Shown in pieces: positions 39,625-47,485 of a stretch of 64,000 nucleotides of DNA. Where the stretch lies: the NCBI RefSeq assembly GCF_009763255.1, contig NZ_WSJB01000039.1, positions 62,001-126,000 of the forward strand, given 5' to 3'. This DNA comes from Bordetella sp. 02P26C-1. Lineage in GTDB: Bacteria > Pseudomonadota > Gammaproteobacteria > Burkholderiales > Burkholderiaceae_B. Under the pieces are notes generated by a model. That model was not told where the DNA came from. It saw only the letters and a list, made by a program, of their open reading frames with translations, and did no database searches. Numbering within the stretch: position 1 is the stretch's first letter; every line of letters begins with the position of its first letter. A program made the position numbers and the translations under genes.

Positions 39625-40434
39625 GTGAGCCACGCCACCGCTGCCGAGAATAAGAAATTGCGCTGGGCCGGCGTGTGGCTCGGCTTTGCCATGGGGGGAT
39701 TTTTTGACGGCATCCTGCTCCATCAAATCTTGCAGTGGCACCATTTGCTCTCCGCCATACAAACGGGTGCGCTGGGGAGCCTGCGCGCGCAAGTAACCAT
39801 CGATGGATGGTTTCACGCGCTGATGTATGTCATCGCCGCAATCGGATTATGGAATCTCTATCGTTATCGATCGACTAGCGGCAAATGTCCTGACTTTAGC
39901 GTGATATGGCCACGATTCTGGATGGGCTTTGGCGTGTGGCACATCATCGATGCGGTGTTCTCGCATTGGATTACGGGCATACATCGCATCAAAATGGACT
40001 CCAGCATGCCGCTGGCGTGGGATGTGGCCTGGGTCGTGATATTCGGCATATTGCCGTTGATATGGGGCTGGCGCCGACGCGATGGCGGTTCGGGAACGCC
40101 AAGCCGTACCGGTACGAAAGCCGTGCGGGTGATGTCTTTATTCATATTGTTCGCGGGGGCCGTGAATATTTTCCCTCTGCGCGGTAATGATGACACGACC
40201 GTCGTGGCGTTGGGTTCACATGCTTCCGTCCCGGAATTTTTCGCGGCGCTTGATACGTCCGACGCGAAAGTGATCTGGACGGCGGGGCAGGGCGAGGTGT
40301 GGGTGGTTCAGGGCTTATCCCTGCGTGCCCGCTTGGCGTTGTACCAAGCGGGAGCGGTTTATGTCAGTGGTACGGCCGCGCCAGCTGGTTGCGCGGCCTG
40401 GCTGCAATCAGGCCCCCGATTGTCTCGGGTCTGA
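39625..40434 (+). CDS. DUF2243-type membrane protein
   Basis: A 269-residue membrane protein beginning at GTG (39625), two bases after the previous stop, with GGGGG upstream. The start region AGVWLGFAMGGFFDGILLHQILQWHHLLS is characteristic of DUF2243, with conserved His and Asp residues facing the helices; WFHALMYVIAAIG, FWMGFGVWHIIDAVFSHW and LAWDVAWVVIFGILPLIWGW are further helices. A soluble C-terminal part of ~90 residues follows. Function unknown; the conserved histidines suggest metal or heme contact (inference). Confidence 0.82.
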   Translation: MSHATAAENKKLRWAGVWLGFAMGGFFDGILLHQILQWHHLLSAIQTGALGSLRAQVTIDGWFHALMYVIAAIGLWNLYRYRSTSGKCPDFSVIWPRFWMGFGVWHIIDAVFSHWITGIHRIKMDSSMPLAWDVAWVVIFGILPLIWGWRRRDGGSGTPSRTGTKAVRVMSLFILFAGAVNIFPLRGNDDTTVVALGSHASVPEFFAALDTSDAKVIWTAGQGEVWVVQGLSLRARLALYQAGAVYVSGTAAPAGCAAWLQSGPRLSRV

Positions 40435-40617
40435 GTCAGCGTCTTCGATTGGTTTCTCGTAGGCATCGCGATCCGGCCGGGTGCGTTCTCCACCAGCGGG
40501 GTATCCGGAGTTGCTGATTTTGTCATCGTTGCTCTGATTGGCTTTCGGCTTTTTCGCGAGCTCCTGCAACTTCGCGCCCAGATGTTCGGTTTGACCTTCA
40601 GGTTGGTGCGGACACAT
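40408..40617 (-). CDS. Small hydrophilic protein of unknown function
   Basis: A 69-residue protein (MCPHQPEGQTEHLGAKLQEL...) rich in charged residues, with no membrane segment. A very good Shine-Dalgarno (AAGGAGG) lies just upstream of the ATG, which supports it as a real gene. Its 3' end overlaps the convergent DUF2243 gene by 27 bp. Unrecognised; genomic place next to DUF892 and manganese catalase suggests a stress role. Confidence 0.65.
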   Translation of the reverse strand: MCPHQPEGQTEHLGAKLQELAKKPKANQSNDDKISNSGYPAGGERTRPDRDAYEKPIEDADSDPRQSGA

Positions 40618-40761
40618 AGCGCCTCCTTGGTTGGATTAGGAATCGAATCATTAGGGAAACGTGACATGCAAATGCCGTGCCTGGCACACCGTAGGCATGC
40701 CAGTTGCTTCATGACTGTCACCCCAGATCGCGGGGGTGAATCATCCCAACTGGAGATCACG

Positions 40762-41283
40762 ATGGACACACAGCATTCCCGCGCTAGCGAGCATTTGATG
40801 GACTGGCTGCGCGACGCGCATGCAATGGAAGAGCAAGCGGAAACCATGTTGAAGAGCATGGCTGCGCGTATCGAAAGCTATCCTGAACTGCATCAGCGTA
40901 TCCAGCGCCACATCGAAGAAACGCGCGAGCAACAACGTCTGATTCGCAGTTGTATTGAGCGACGTGGGGGCGACACGTCGTTGCTCAAGGACATGGCTGC
41001 CAAGGCGATGGCAACGTTCCAAGGTTTCTCGGGGGCGTTCGCCTCGGATGAGGTCGTTAAAGGCAGCATGTTCAGCTTTGCATTTGAAAACCTTGAAATT
41101 GCCGCCTATACCCAGTTGCAAGAGGCCGCCACCTATGTGGGCGATCTAGAAACCGCGGAGATCTGCAAACGCATCCTCGTGGAAGAGCGCGCCATGGCGC
41201 AATGGATCGAGCACAACAGCGCGGCCCTTGTTCGTCATTTCCTTGCTCGCGCGGACGATCCGAACGCACAAGCCAAACGATAA
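40762..41283 (+). CDS. Ferritin-like DUF892 (YciE/YciF-type) protein
   Basis: A 173-residue four-helix-bundle protein. LMDWLRDAHAMEEQAETMLKSM, IEETREQQRLIRSCIERRG and ILVEERAMAQWIEHN hold the Glu/His residues typical of the DUF892 diiron-like fold. The ATG at 40762 follows GGAGATCAC; the open frame to 40582 overlaps the opposite gene and is not used. It lies 72 bp upstream of the manganese catalase gene; YciF-type proteins are stress-induced in enterobacteria. Confidence 0.9.
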   Translation: MDTQHSRASEHLMDWLRDAHAMEEQAETMLKSMAARIESYPELHQRIQRHIEETREQQRLIRSCIERRGGDTSLLKDMAAKAMATFQGFSGAFASDEVVKGSMFSFAFENLEIAAYTQLQEAATYVGDLETAEICKRILVEERAMAQWIEHNSAALVRHFLARADDPNAQAKR

Positions 41284-41355
41284 CCCAGCAGTACTGTCAA
41301 CGCACGCCGTCGGCGCTGGCGCGAGCCAGCCGCGGCTAACCCAAAGGAGAGCTAC

Positions 41356-42252
41356 ATGTTCGCTCACAACAAACGCCTGCAATACACCGTGCGCGTCAGC
41401 GAGGCCAATCCCGGCCTGGCTAACTTGCTGCTGGAGCAATTCGGCGGCCCGCAAGGCGAACTCGCCGCGGCTTGTCGATATTTCACCCAGGCGATTGCCG
41501 AAGAGGATCCCGGTCGCAAAGATATGCTGTTCGATATCTCTACCGAAGAGCTGAGCCACCTGGAAGTCATCGGCACGTTGGTAGCGATGCTCAATAAAGG
41601 CGCCAAGGGCGTGTTGGCCGAGGCGACCGAAGCGGAAGCCGATATCTATCGTCGCTTAAATGGCGCGGGCAACGATTCGCACGTCACCCAGGTCCTGTAC
41701 GGCGGTGGCCCGGCTTTGATTAACTCTGCTGGCCAGCTATGGAATGCGGGCTATATCGATTCTATCGGCGATCCAAGTGCTGACCTGCGTTCGAACATCG
41801 CGGCCGAAGCTCGCGCCAAGATTGTCTACGAACGTCTCATCAACGCGACCGACGATCCTGGCGTGAAGGAAGCGCTGGGCTTTCTGATGACGCGCGAGAT
41901 CGCGCACCAACGATCCTTCGAAAAAGCCCTGTACTCGATGGAGCCCAACTTCCCGCCCGGAAAACTGCCCGGTGACGCGCGTTTCGCCGACGTGTACTTC
42001 AACATGTCGCAAGGCGAGGGGGATATGCGCGGACCTTGGAATAGCGACGAAAACTTCAACTATGTTTCCGATCGCGAAGAGCAAGGCGGTATCGACGGAG
42101 GCGGTGGCGTTCAAGTGATGTTGAGCGAAGAAGAAAATCTGGCCGTTCAGGCCTTGGCGATGCGCACGGCGTCCGATCCTGACTCGAATCCCACCACCGG
42201 AGCCGAGCTGGGCAGTGCGTTGGCGATGAAGGGCGATAAGCCGGTAAAGTAA
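41356..42252 (+). CDS. Manganese catalase
   Basis: Non-heme catalase that disproportionates hydrogen peroxide at a dimanganese site. The 298-residue protein has the ferritin-like core with the ligand helices: LLLEQFGGPQGELAAACRYF (Glu), DISTEELSHLEVIGTLV (Glu and His), NIAAEARAKIVYERL (Glu) and TREIAHQRSFEKAL (Glu/His). PPGKLPGDARFADVYFNMS is a family C-terminal feature. AAAGGAG precedes the ATG. A terminator follows. Confidence 0.95.
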   Translation: MFAHNKRLQYTVRVSEANPGLANLLLEQFGGPQGELAAACRYFTQAIAEEDPGRKDMLFDISTEELSHLEVIGTLVAMLNKGAKGVLAEATEAEADIYRRLNGAGNDSHVTQVLYGGGPALINSAGQLWNAGYIDSIGDPSADLRSNIAAEARAKIVYERLINATDDPGVKEALGFLMTREIAHQRSFEKALYSMEPNFPPGKLPGDARFADVYFNMSQGEGDMRGPWNSDENFNYVSDREEQGGIDGGGGVQVMLSEEENLAVQALAMRTASDPDSNPTTGAELGSALAMKGDKPVK

Positions 42253-42265
42253 TCCGGTCATCCTC

Positions 42266-42302
42266 TGAAAAAGGGTACGCGTTTCGTGTGCCCTTTTTTT
42301 TG
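42266..42302 (+). terminator. Rho-independent terminator after manganese catalase
   Basis: GAAAAAGGGTACGCG pairs with CGTGTGCCCTTTTTTTT across a short TTT loop; the stem is followed by the eight-T run within 42294-42301. Confidence 0.88.
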
Positions 42303-42364
42303 GCTTCGCTGAAGCCGTTTATTTGACCGCGTGCAACATGCCGCGGTCCTAAACGGGTCAAGCC

Positions 42365-42709
42365 TTAATGGCGGTGCTTATGATGCTTGTGCTTATGTTT
42401 TCCGTGTTTGGGCTTGCCACGATGGTCCGCGTATTGATATCCATGTTTATGCCGGCGTCCGTTGTCCCAGTGGCGGCGCTTTTTGTGATCATCATCGTCA
42501 GTGAGCACATTGCCCAGCAGGCCACCCGCAGCCGCACCGCCCACGGTATATAGCGGGTCCCCATCAGATAGCAGAGCACCTGCGACACCGCCTACCCCCG
42601 CGCCGATGATTGTGTTTTGCGTTTTATCGTCGGCAACAGCCACGCTACCGACGCCCAAGGCGAGCGTGGTGGATAAAAGGACCTGCGCGATACGTGAGTG
42701 GATCTTCAT
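42365..42709 (-). CDS. Exported glycine-zipper protein with His-rich tail
   Basis: A 114-residue protein with a signal peptide (VLLSTTLALGVGSVAVADD). A glycine-zipper segment follows (TIIGAGVGGVAGALLSDG, GGAAAGGLLGNVL), then a 50-residue tail dominated by His and Lys (GKPKHGKHKHKHHKHRH at the end). The tail could bind metal; no family function is assigned. It lies between the manganese catalase gene and the efe iron operon and is divergent from efeU over a 303 bp gap, so a link to metal handling is plausible but inferred. Confidence 0.8.
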   Translation of the reverse strand: MKIHSRIAQVLLSTTLALGVGSVAVADDKTQNTIIGAGVGGVAGALLSDGDPLYTVGGAAAGGLLGNVLTDDDDHKKRRHWDNGRRHKHGYQYADHRGKPKHGKHKHKHHKHRH

Positions 42710-43012
42710 GGTGTTCTCCTGTACTGAAAATCGGCCTGTAGAAACAGGGCGATAGCCATTCAGTCTGTCGTCAGGAAAACCTTAACACTCACTCCATGTG
42801 TCAGTCGCTCAGGGTGCGCTACGGTGTGTATAACCTGTTTCAGCCGCTTTCGCAGGCGGGAAACTGCGCACTTTCCCGCGATTGAACCCTAGCAAGACTT
42901 ACGATGTCCTGAATAAAAAATACTTTGTTTTCATGGGCTTAAGTCGTTTATGCTTGCCGTCTGATTGTCATAGAATAGATAATTATTCTCATTTTGGTTT
43001 GGGTTGTTAACG
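42710..43012. other. Intergenic region with inverted repeat upstream of efeU
   Basis: No gene seen in this 303 bp gap. It contains an 8+8 bp perfect inverted repeat with an 8 bp spacer (GCGGGAAA 42856-42863, TTTCCCGC 42872-42879), a Fur-like box at 42978-42996, and an A/T-rich stretch at 42908-42936, the likely efeU promoter zone. Confidence 0.6.
42978..42996. promoter_or_regulatory. Putative Fur box upstream of efeUOB
   Basis: GATAATTATTCTCATTTTG matches 14 of 19 positions of the classical Fur consensus (GATAATGATAATCATTATC), 17 bp before the efeU start. The overlapping AATAGATAATTATTCTCATT is likewise typical of betaproteobacterial Fur sites. Iron-dependent repression of the efe operon is expected. 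Confidence 0.75.
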
Positions 43013-43846
43013 ATGCTAGTGCCTTTTCTGATCATGCTCCGCGAGGGCATTGAGGCGGCTTTGATTGTGGGCATCGTGGCCAGCTATCTGAAACGTAGCG
43101 GATCGTCGTCGATGATGTACGGCGTCACCATCGGTGTGCTGTTGGCTGTGGCCCTTTCCTTTTTCGTAGGTGCCGGCTTGCAGGTTGCCGTGGCGGAGTT
43201 TCCGCAAAAAGAGCAGGAACTGTTCGAGGCCGTAGTCGGTCTGATCGCGGTGGCGATGCTGACCTCCATGGTGTTTTGGATGCGCCGAGCCGGGGCGTCG
43301 GTAAAGGGTGAGCTGCAGCATTCGGTGGACCACGCACTGGCCGGCGGCAGAGGACGCGCTTGGGCGCTGATTGGCGTGGTCTTTTTAGCCGTCGCCCGCG
43401 AGGGGCTGGAGTCCGTGTTCTTCTTGCTCGCTATCTTTCAGCAAAGTGCGGGGTGGCAGGCACCGTTGGGAGCGATCGCCGGACTGTCGTGCGCAATCGC
43501 GATCGGTTACGGCATTTATAGCGGTGGGCTGCGTCTAAACCTGCGACGCTTCTTTCGCTTGACCGGTGTATTCATCCTGTTTGTTTCCGCGGGTCTCATG
43601 GCCGGCGCGCTGCGCAAGTTTCATGAGGCAGGCGTTTGGAATCATCTTCAAACGGTCGTGTTCGATATTGACCACATCCTGCCTCTGGACAGCCCATTGG
43701 GCACCGTCCTGTCCGGACTGTTTGGTTATCAGTCCGCGCCTGTGATGGGCGAGGTACTGGTCTATGTAGTCTTCCTCGTGGTGAGTCTTTATCTATTCCT
43801 GCGCCATCGTGCTCCTAGACTTGCACCGGCGCGTGCCTCGGCTTGA
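43013..43846 (+). CDS. efeU: EfeU/FTR1-family ferrous/ferric iron permease
   Basis: Iron permease of 277 residues with about seven helices. Two REGxE motifs bind iron in the channel: MLREGIEAALIVG in the first helix and VAREGLESVFFLL in the fourth, the FTR1 hallmark. The ATG at 43013 is chosen; an in-frame TTG at 43004 is nearby, and the upstream SD is weak. First gene of the efeU-efeO-efeB-M75 operon, downstream of the Fur box. Confidence 0.94.
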   Translation: MLVPFLIMLREGIEAALIVGIVASYLKRSGSSSMMYGVTIGVLLAVALSFFVGAGLQVAVAEFPQKEQELFEAVVGLIAVAMLTSMVFWMRRAGASVKGELQHSVDHALAGGRGRAWALIGVVFLAVAREGLESVFFLLAIFQQSAGWQAPLGAIAGLSCAIAIGYGIYSGGLRLNLRRFFRLTGVFILFVSAGLMAGALRKFHEAGVWNHLQTVVFDIDHILPLDSPLGTVLSGLFGYQSAPVMGEVLVYVVFLVVSLYLFLRHRAPRLAPARASA

Positions 43847-43867
43847 CCCTCTTAATACTGATTCACC

Positions 43868-45025
43868 ATGTCATCATCAAAGCAGAATAAGCGATCGCCT
43901 TTAAAAGTCCTGGCTGTCGCGGCATCCGGGTTGTTGGCGCTGGCGGGCATGGCTTCGTTTTGGTGGGCATCGACCTTGCCTCGCGCGCAGACGGGCGACG
44001 AGTCCCACGCAGTACGCGTGACCATACGAGACAACGTGTGCGATCCCAATGACATCACCGTGCCCGCCGGACGGACGATCTTCGTCATCACCAATGCATC
44101 CTCGCGTGCGCTGGAATGGGAGATTCTCGACGGCGTGATGGTGGTGGAGGAACGCGAGAACATTGCGCCCGGCATATCGCAAACCCTGCGGGTCAAACTA
44201 TCGCCGGGGCAGTTTCAGATCACTTGCGGGTTATTGAGCAACCCGCGCGGCACGCTGACTGTAACGCCGTCGGCGGCCTCCGATGCGGAAGCGGCCAAGC
44301 CCTCGCTGGTGGCCTATGTGGGACCGTTGGCGGAGTATCGCGTCACACTGCTCACGCAAGCGGCGGCCTTGCAGAAGGCCTTGCAGGCAGCGGCGGTGGC
44401 GGTGCAGGCGGGCGATCGCGATCAGGCCAGACAGGCCTATATCCGGGCGCATCAAGCGTATGCGCGCATGGAGCCCGTAGCCGATCTGTTTGCCGATCTG
44501 GATGCGCGCTTGAACGTTCGGTCGGAATACCTGCAGCAGCGCGAGAACGACGCGGCCTTTGTTGGCCTGTACCGCTTGCAGCACACGTTATATGGAAACG
44601 ACGCGTTCGATCAGGCACGTCCGGTCATAGAGGCCTTGCAAGTCGACGCCGGCGCATTACGCGAACGGCTGCGCACGCTGTCCATCGAGCCGGCCAAAAT
44701 GGCCTCGGGCGCAGCGCGCGTGATGCAGCGCATGGGTGATCGTTTTACGCAGGACGCCAAGTCGCTTCCCCCCGAACTACACGCCGACATCATGCTAGCC
44801 CAAGGGGAGGGCGCTGAGCGTATCGCGCAGTTGCTCGCGCCGCTCGTCGGCAAGTCAGACCCCGCGCTGCAACAGCAGATCGATCAGCGGTTTGCGGCGT
44901 GGCACGCGTGTCTGGACGCCTATCGGCAAGAGCCCGATGAGGCATCCGCCGCACGACTGTCACAGGCCGTGCAGTCGGTCGAAGAAACCCTGGCGCAGAT
45001 CAACGACAAGCTGGGGCTGGAGTAG
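43868..45025 (+). CDS. efeO: EfeO-type iron-uptake protein: cupredoxin plus M75 domain lacking HxxE
   Basis: Periplasmic component of 385 residues with an N-terminal membrane/signal segment (VLAVAASGLLALAGMASFWW). The cupredoxin domain carries the two conserved cysteines (RDNVCDPNDITVPAG and FQITCGLLSNP) and the very conserved SRALEWEILDGVMVVEERENIAPG. The C-terminal M75/imelysin-like domain (AYVGPLAEYR...) lacks the HxxE motif: at residues 235-238 it reads YRLQ. A fourth operon gene has an M75 domain with intact HRIE, so the two proteins may share the role. 21 bp after efeU. Confidence 0.88.
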   Translation: MSSSKQNKRSPLKVLAVAASGLLALAGMASFWWASTLPRAQTGDESHAVRVTIRDNVCDPNDITVPAGRTIFVITNASSRALEWEILDGVMVVEERENIAPGISQTLRVKLSPGQFQITCGLLSNPRGTLTVTPSAASDAEAAKPSLVAYVGPLAEYRVTLLTQAAALQKALQAAAVAVQAGDRDQARQAYIRAHQAYARMEPVADLFADLDARLNVRSEYLQQRENDAAFVGLYRLQHTLYGNDAFDQARPVIEALQVDAGALRERLRTLSIEPAKMASGAARVMQRMGDRFTQDAKSLPPELHADIMLAQGEGAERIAQLLAPLVGKSDPALQQQIDQRFAAWHACLDAYRQEPDEASAARLSQAVQSVEETLAQINDKLGLE

Positions 45026-45045
45026 TTTTCTCTACAGGTGTAAAG

Positions 45046-46341
45046 ATGTCCCTCAAGCATACGTTCCATCGCAACGCTTTATCGTCGGTGTCGCGACGCC
45101 GGTGGCTCACCGCCGCGGCAAATGTCGCGGGCATGGCGGTGTTGCCCCTGCCGGCGATCGCCTCAACGAACGACGGTCAAGTCACTGATGCGCCGGCTAG
45201 CACGCATGGCGATGACCGCATCAGTTGCTGGGGAGAACATCAGGCGGGCATCGTTACGCCCCGGCCCGCGGCGGGCTTGGTCGCGTCATTCGATATTATC
45301 GCCACCGATCGTAAAGAACTCGAAAGACTGATGCGCGGACTATCCGCGCGAATCGCCTTTCTCACCCAAGGCGGCGAGGTCCCAAAGCTGGACCCGCGCT
45401 TGCCGCCCGCAGACTCCGGCATCCTGGGGCCCCTCGTGCAGCCGGATGCACTGACCATCACCGTGTCGGTAGGCGCCTCTTTATTCGACGATCGCTATGG
45501 TCTGGCGTCGCGCAAACCGCGATATCTGAAGCAGATGAGCGCGCATCCCAATGACGCGCTCGATGCCGCGCTCTGCCACGGCGATCTGTCTATCCAGTTC
45601 TGCGCGAATACGCCAGACACCAATATCCATGCGCTGCGCGACATCATCAAGCAGTTTCCCGATCTACTGGTGCTGCTGTGGAAACAAGAGGGCAGTGTTC
45701 CGCCCGTGGCGAAAAAGCCCGGCGTGCCACTGGAGAGCGCCAGAAATTTCCTGGGTTTTCGCGATGGCTCGGCGAACCCCGATGCCCACGATCAGGACGC
45801 GATGCGACGGCTCGTATGGGTGGGGCCGGACGACAACGAAGAACCCGCATGGACCTATGGCGGCACCTACCAAGTCGTGCGCATCATCCGTAATTTCGTC
45901 GAGCGCTGGGACCGCACGCCGCTGCAGGAACAACAGTCCATCATCGGCCGCAATCGCGATACCGGCGCGCCGCTCGATGGCGGGCCGACCGAGCACGATG
46001 TGCCTGACTACAGCCGCGATCCCGAAGGCAAACTCACGCCGCTAGATGCGCATATCCGGCTGGCGAATCCCCGCACCGCCGCGACCGAGCAGAACCTGAT
46101 TCTGCGCCGGCCGTTTAACTATTCCAATGGCGTGACAAAGTCCGGGCAGCTAGAGATGGGCCTGTTGTTCATCTGCTATCAGGCGAACCTGGAAAAAGGC
46201 TTCATCACCGTGCAAAAGCGCCTCGATGGTGAACCGCTAGAGGAATACATCAAGCCCATCGGCGGCGGTTTTTTCTATACCTTGCCAGGCATGCGCAATA
46301 AAGAAGACTGGCTGGGACGCGCGTTGCTGGCCGCCGCCTGA
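45046..46341 (+). CDS. efeB: EfeB Dyp-type heme peroxidase (deferrochelatase)
   Basis: Tat-exported heme peroxidase of 431 residues. The signal SVSRRRWLTAAANVAGMAVLPLP has the twin arginines. In the Dyp fold the GxxDG motif is GFRDG (237-241) and the proximal heme ligand is His336 in LDAHIRLANPRT. In E. coli, EfeB oxidises ferrous iron for EfeU and has been reported to release iron from heme. It follows efeO by 20 bp and precedes the M75-only gene. Confidence 0.94.
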   Translation: MSLKHTFHRNALSSVSRRRWLTAAANVAGMAVLPLPAIASTNDGQVTDAPASTHGDDRISCWGEHQAGIVTPRPAAGLVASFDIIATDRKELERLMRGLSARIAFLTQGGEVPKLDPRLPPADSGILGPLVQPDALTITVSVGASLFDDRYGLASRKPRYLKQMSAHPNDALDAALCHGDLSIQFCANTPDTNIHALRDIIKQFPDLLVLLWKQEGSVPPVAKKPGVPLESARNFLGFRDGSANPDAHDQDAMRRLVWVGPDDNEEPAWTYGGTYQVVRIIRNFVERWDRTPLQEQQSIIGRNRDTGAPLDGGPTEHDVPDYSRDPEGKLTPLDAHIRLANPRTAATEQNLILRRPFNYSNGVTKSGQLEMGLLFICYQANLEKGFITVQKRLDGEPLEEYIKPIGGGFFYTLPGMRNKEDWLGRALLAAA

Positions 46342-46376
46342 GTCCGCCTGAGTCATTAACCGTATAAGGAGATCCC

Positions 46377-47204
46377 GTGAACATTACTCGTCATCGATGG
46401 CTAGCTGCTGCCCTATCGTTGGGCGCGTGGACGCTGCAAGCGCATGCCGCCGTATCGCCGCTCGAACTCGTAGGTCCGGTTGCCGAGTACAAGCTTTATG
46501 TCAACGAGAACATAGACCAGTTCGTTACCGACACGCGCAAATTTACCGACGCCGTGAAAGCGGGGGATATTGAGCAGGCACGCGCCTTGTTCGCGCCCAC
46601 GCGGATGAGTTATGAGCGCATCGAGCCGGTCGCGGAGCTTTTTAGCGATCTGGATGCCTCCATCGACTCGCGCGCGGACGATCACGAAAAGGCCGAAAAA
46701 GACCCCGGTTTCGGCGGCTTCCATCGCATCGAGTATGCGCTATGGGAAGAAAAGAGCACCGACAATGTCAATGCCGTGGCCGATACATTGATGGCCGACG
46801 TTTTGGAGTTGCAAAAGCGTTTGGCCAACTTGACCTTTCCGCCCGAGAAAGTCGTGGGCGGCGCCGCCGTGTTGATGGAAGAAGTCGCCGCGACCAAGAT
46901 ATCTGGGGAAGAAGACCGCTACAGTCATACCGACCTGTGGGATTTCCAGGCTAATTTCGAGGGCGGCTATCGGATTTTTGAGTTTTTGCGTCCGCTGGTG
47001 CAGCGCGAGAATCCCGCTTTTGTGGAAAAGACCGACGCGAATTTCAAGACCGTCTTTGACACGCTCGCGAAGTACAAAACCGCCAATGGCGGCTTCGAAT
47101 CGTATGAAAAACTCAGCGACCGCGACCGCAAGGTCTTGGCGGGACGGGTGAATACGCTGGCCGAAGACCTGTCGCAGATGCGCGGGATGTTGGGGTTGGA
47201 TTAA
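46377..47204 (+). CDS. EfeM-like M75 (imelysin) periplasmic protein
   Basis: A 275-residue exported protein with signal peptide WLAAALSLGAWTLQAHA and no cupredoxin domain, the EfeM/Algp7 form. LELVGPVAEYKLYVNENIDQF opens the M75 domain; the metal-binding motif HRIE is intact at residues 116-119 (GGFHRIEYALWEE), and DLWDFQANFEGGYRIFEFL follows. It starts at GTG (46377) after AAGGAG. Likely complements the EfeO-like protein, whose M75 motif is degenerate. Last gene of the efe operon. Confidence 0.92.
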   Translation: MNITRHRWLAAALSLGAWTLQAHAAVSPLELVGPVAEYKLYVNENIDQFVTDTRKFTDAVKAGDIEQARALFAPTRMSYERIEPVAELFSDLDASIDSRADDHEKAEKDPGFGGFHRIEYALWEEKSTDNVNAVADTLMADVLELQKRLANLTFPPEKVVGGAAVLMEEVAATKISGEEDRYSHTDLWDFQANFEGGYRIFEFLRPLVQRENPAFVEKTDANFKTVFDTLAKYKTANGGFESYEKLSDRDRKVLAGRVNTLAEDLSQMRGMLGLD

Positions 47205-47332
47205 ATCGCTGGGTCTTGGCAGAGCGGACTCGCGCGGCGGGGGCGGCGCTGACGCTCGTCGGGCGTTTGAGTTTCGCCGCCGGAAATACCCCGGGTTTAT
47301 GAATAACTCGCTATTGCGGGTTAACATGGCGC

Positions 47333-47409
47333 TTGCTCCGGGGTGCACGCCAGTGCTGAGATTCAGACCCGCGAACTTGACCCGGTTCACACCGGCGTAA
47401 GAAGAGCAA
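47333..47409 (+). promoter_or_regulatory. TPP riboswitch (THI element)
   Basis: The RNA reads as a compact thiamine-pyrophosphate aptamer. P1: TTGCTC (47333-47338) with GAGCAA (47404-47409). P2: GGGT (47341-47344) with ACCC (47367-47370); P3: GCAC (45-48) with GTGC (53-56), loop of four. The pyrimidine-sensing CTGAGA lies at 47356-47361. GAACTTGA leads into P4/P5 (CCGG 47382-47385 with CCGG 47392-47395) and GGCGTAAGAAG matches the conserved 3' part. It stands 77 bp before the LuxE-like gene. Confidence 0.95.
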
Positions 47410-47420
47410 TGACTGGACCA

Positions 47421-47439
47421 GGTCGCGCCTCGCGCGACC
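47421..47439 (+). promoter_or_regulatory. Hairpin in the expression platform of the TPP riboswitch
   Basis: GGTCGCGC (47421-47428), loop CTC, GCGCGACC (47432-47439): perfect 8 bp stem. The 3' side CCGGG (47438-47442) can alternatively pair with CCCGG (47381-47385) of the aptamer P4, so it could switch. No T-run follows; a second weak stem GGGCT (47458-47462)/AGCCC (47481-47485) encloses the region before the ATG, suggesting translational control. Confidence 0.55.
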
Positions 47440-47485
47440 GGGCGCAGGCGGGCTTCGGGGCTTTGTATAGGACACTCGAGAGCCC

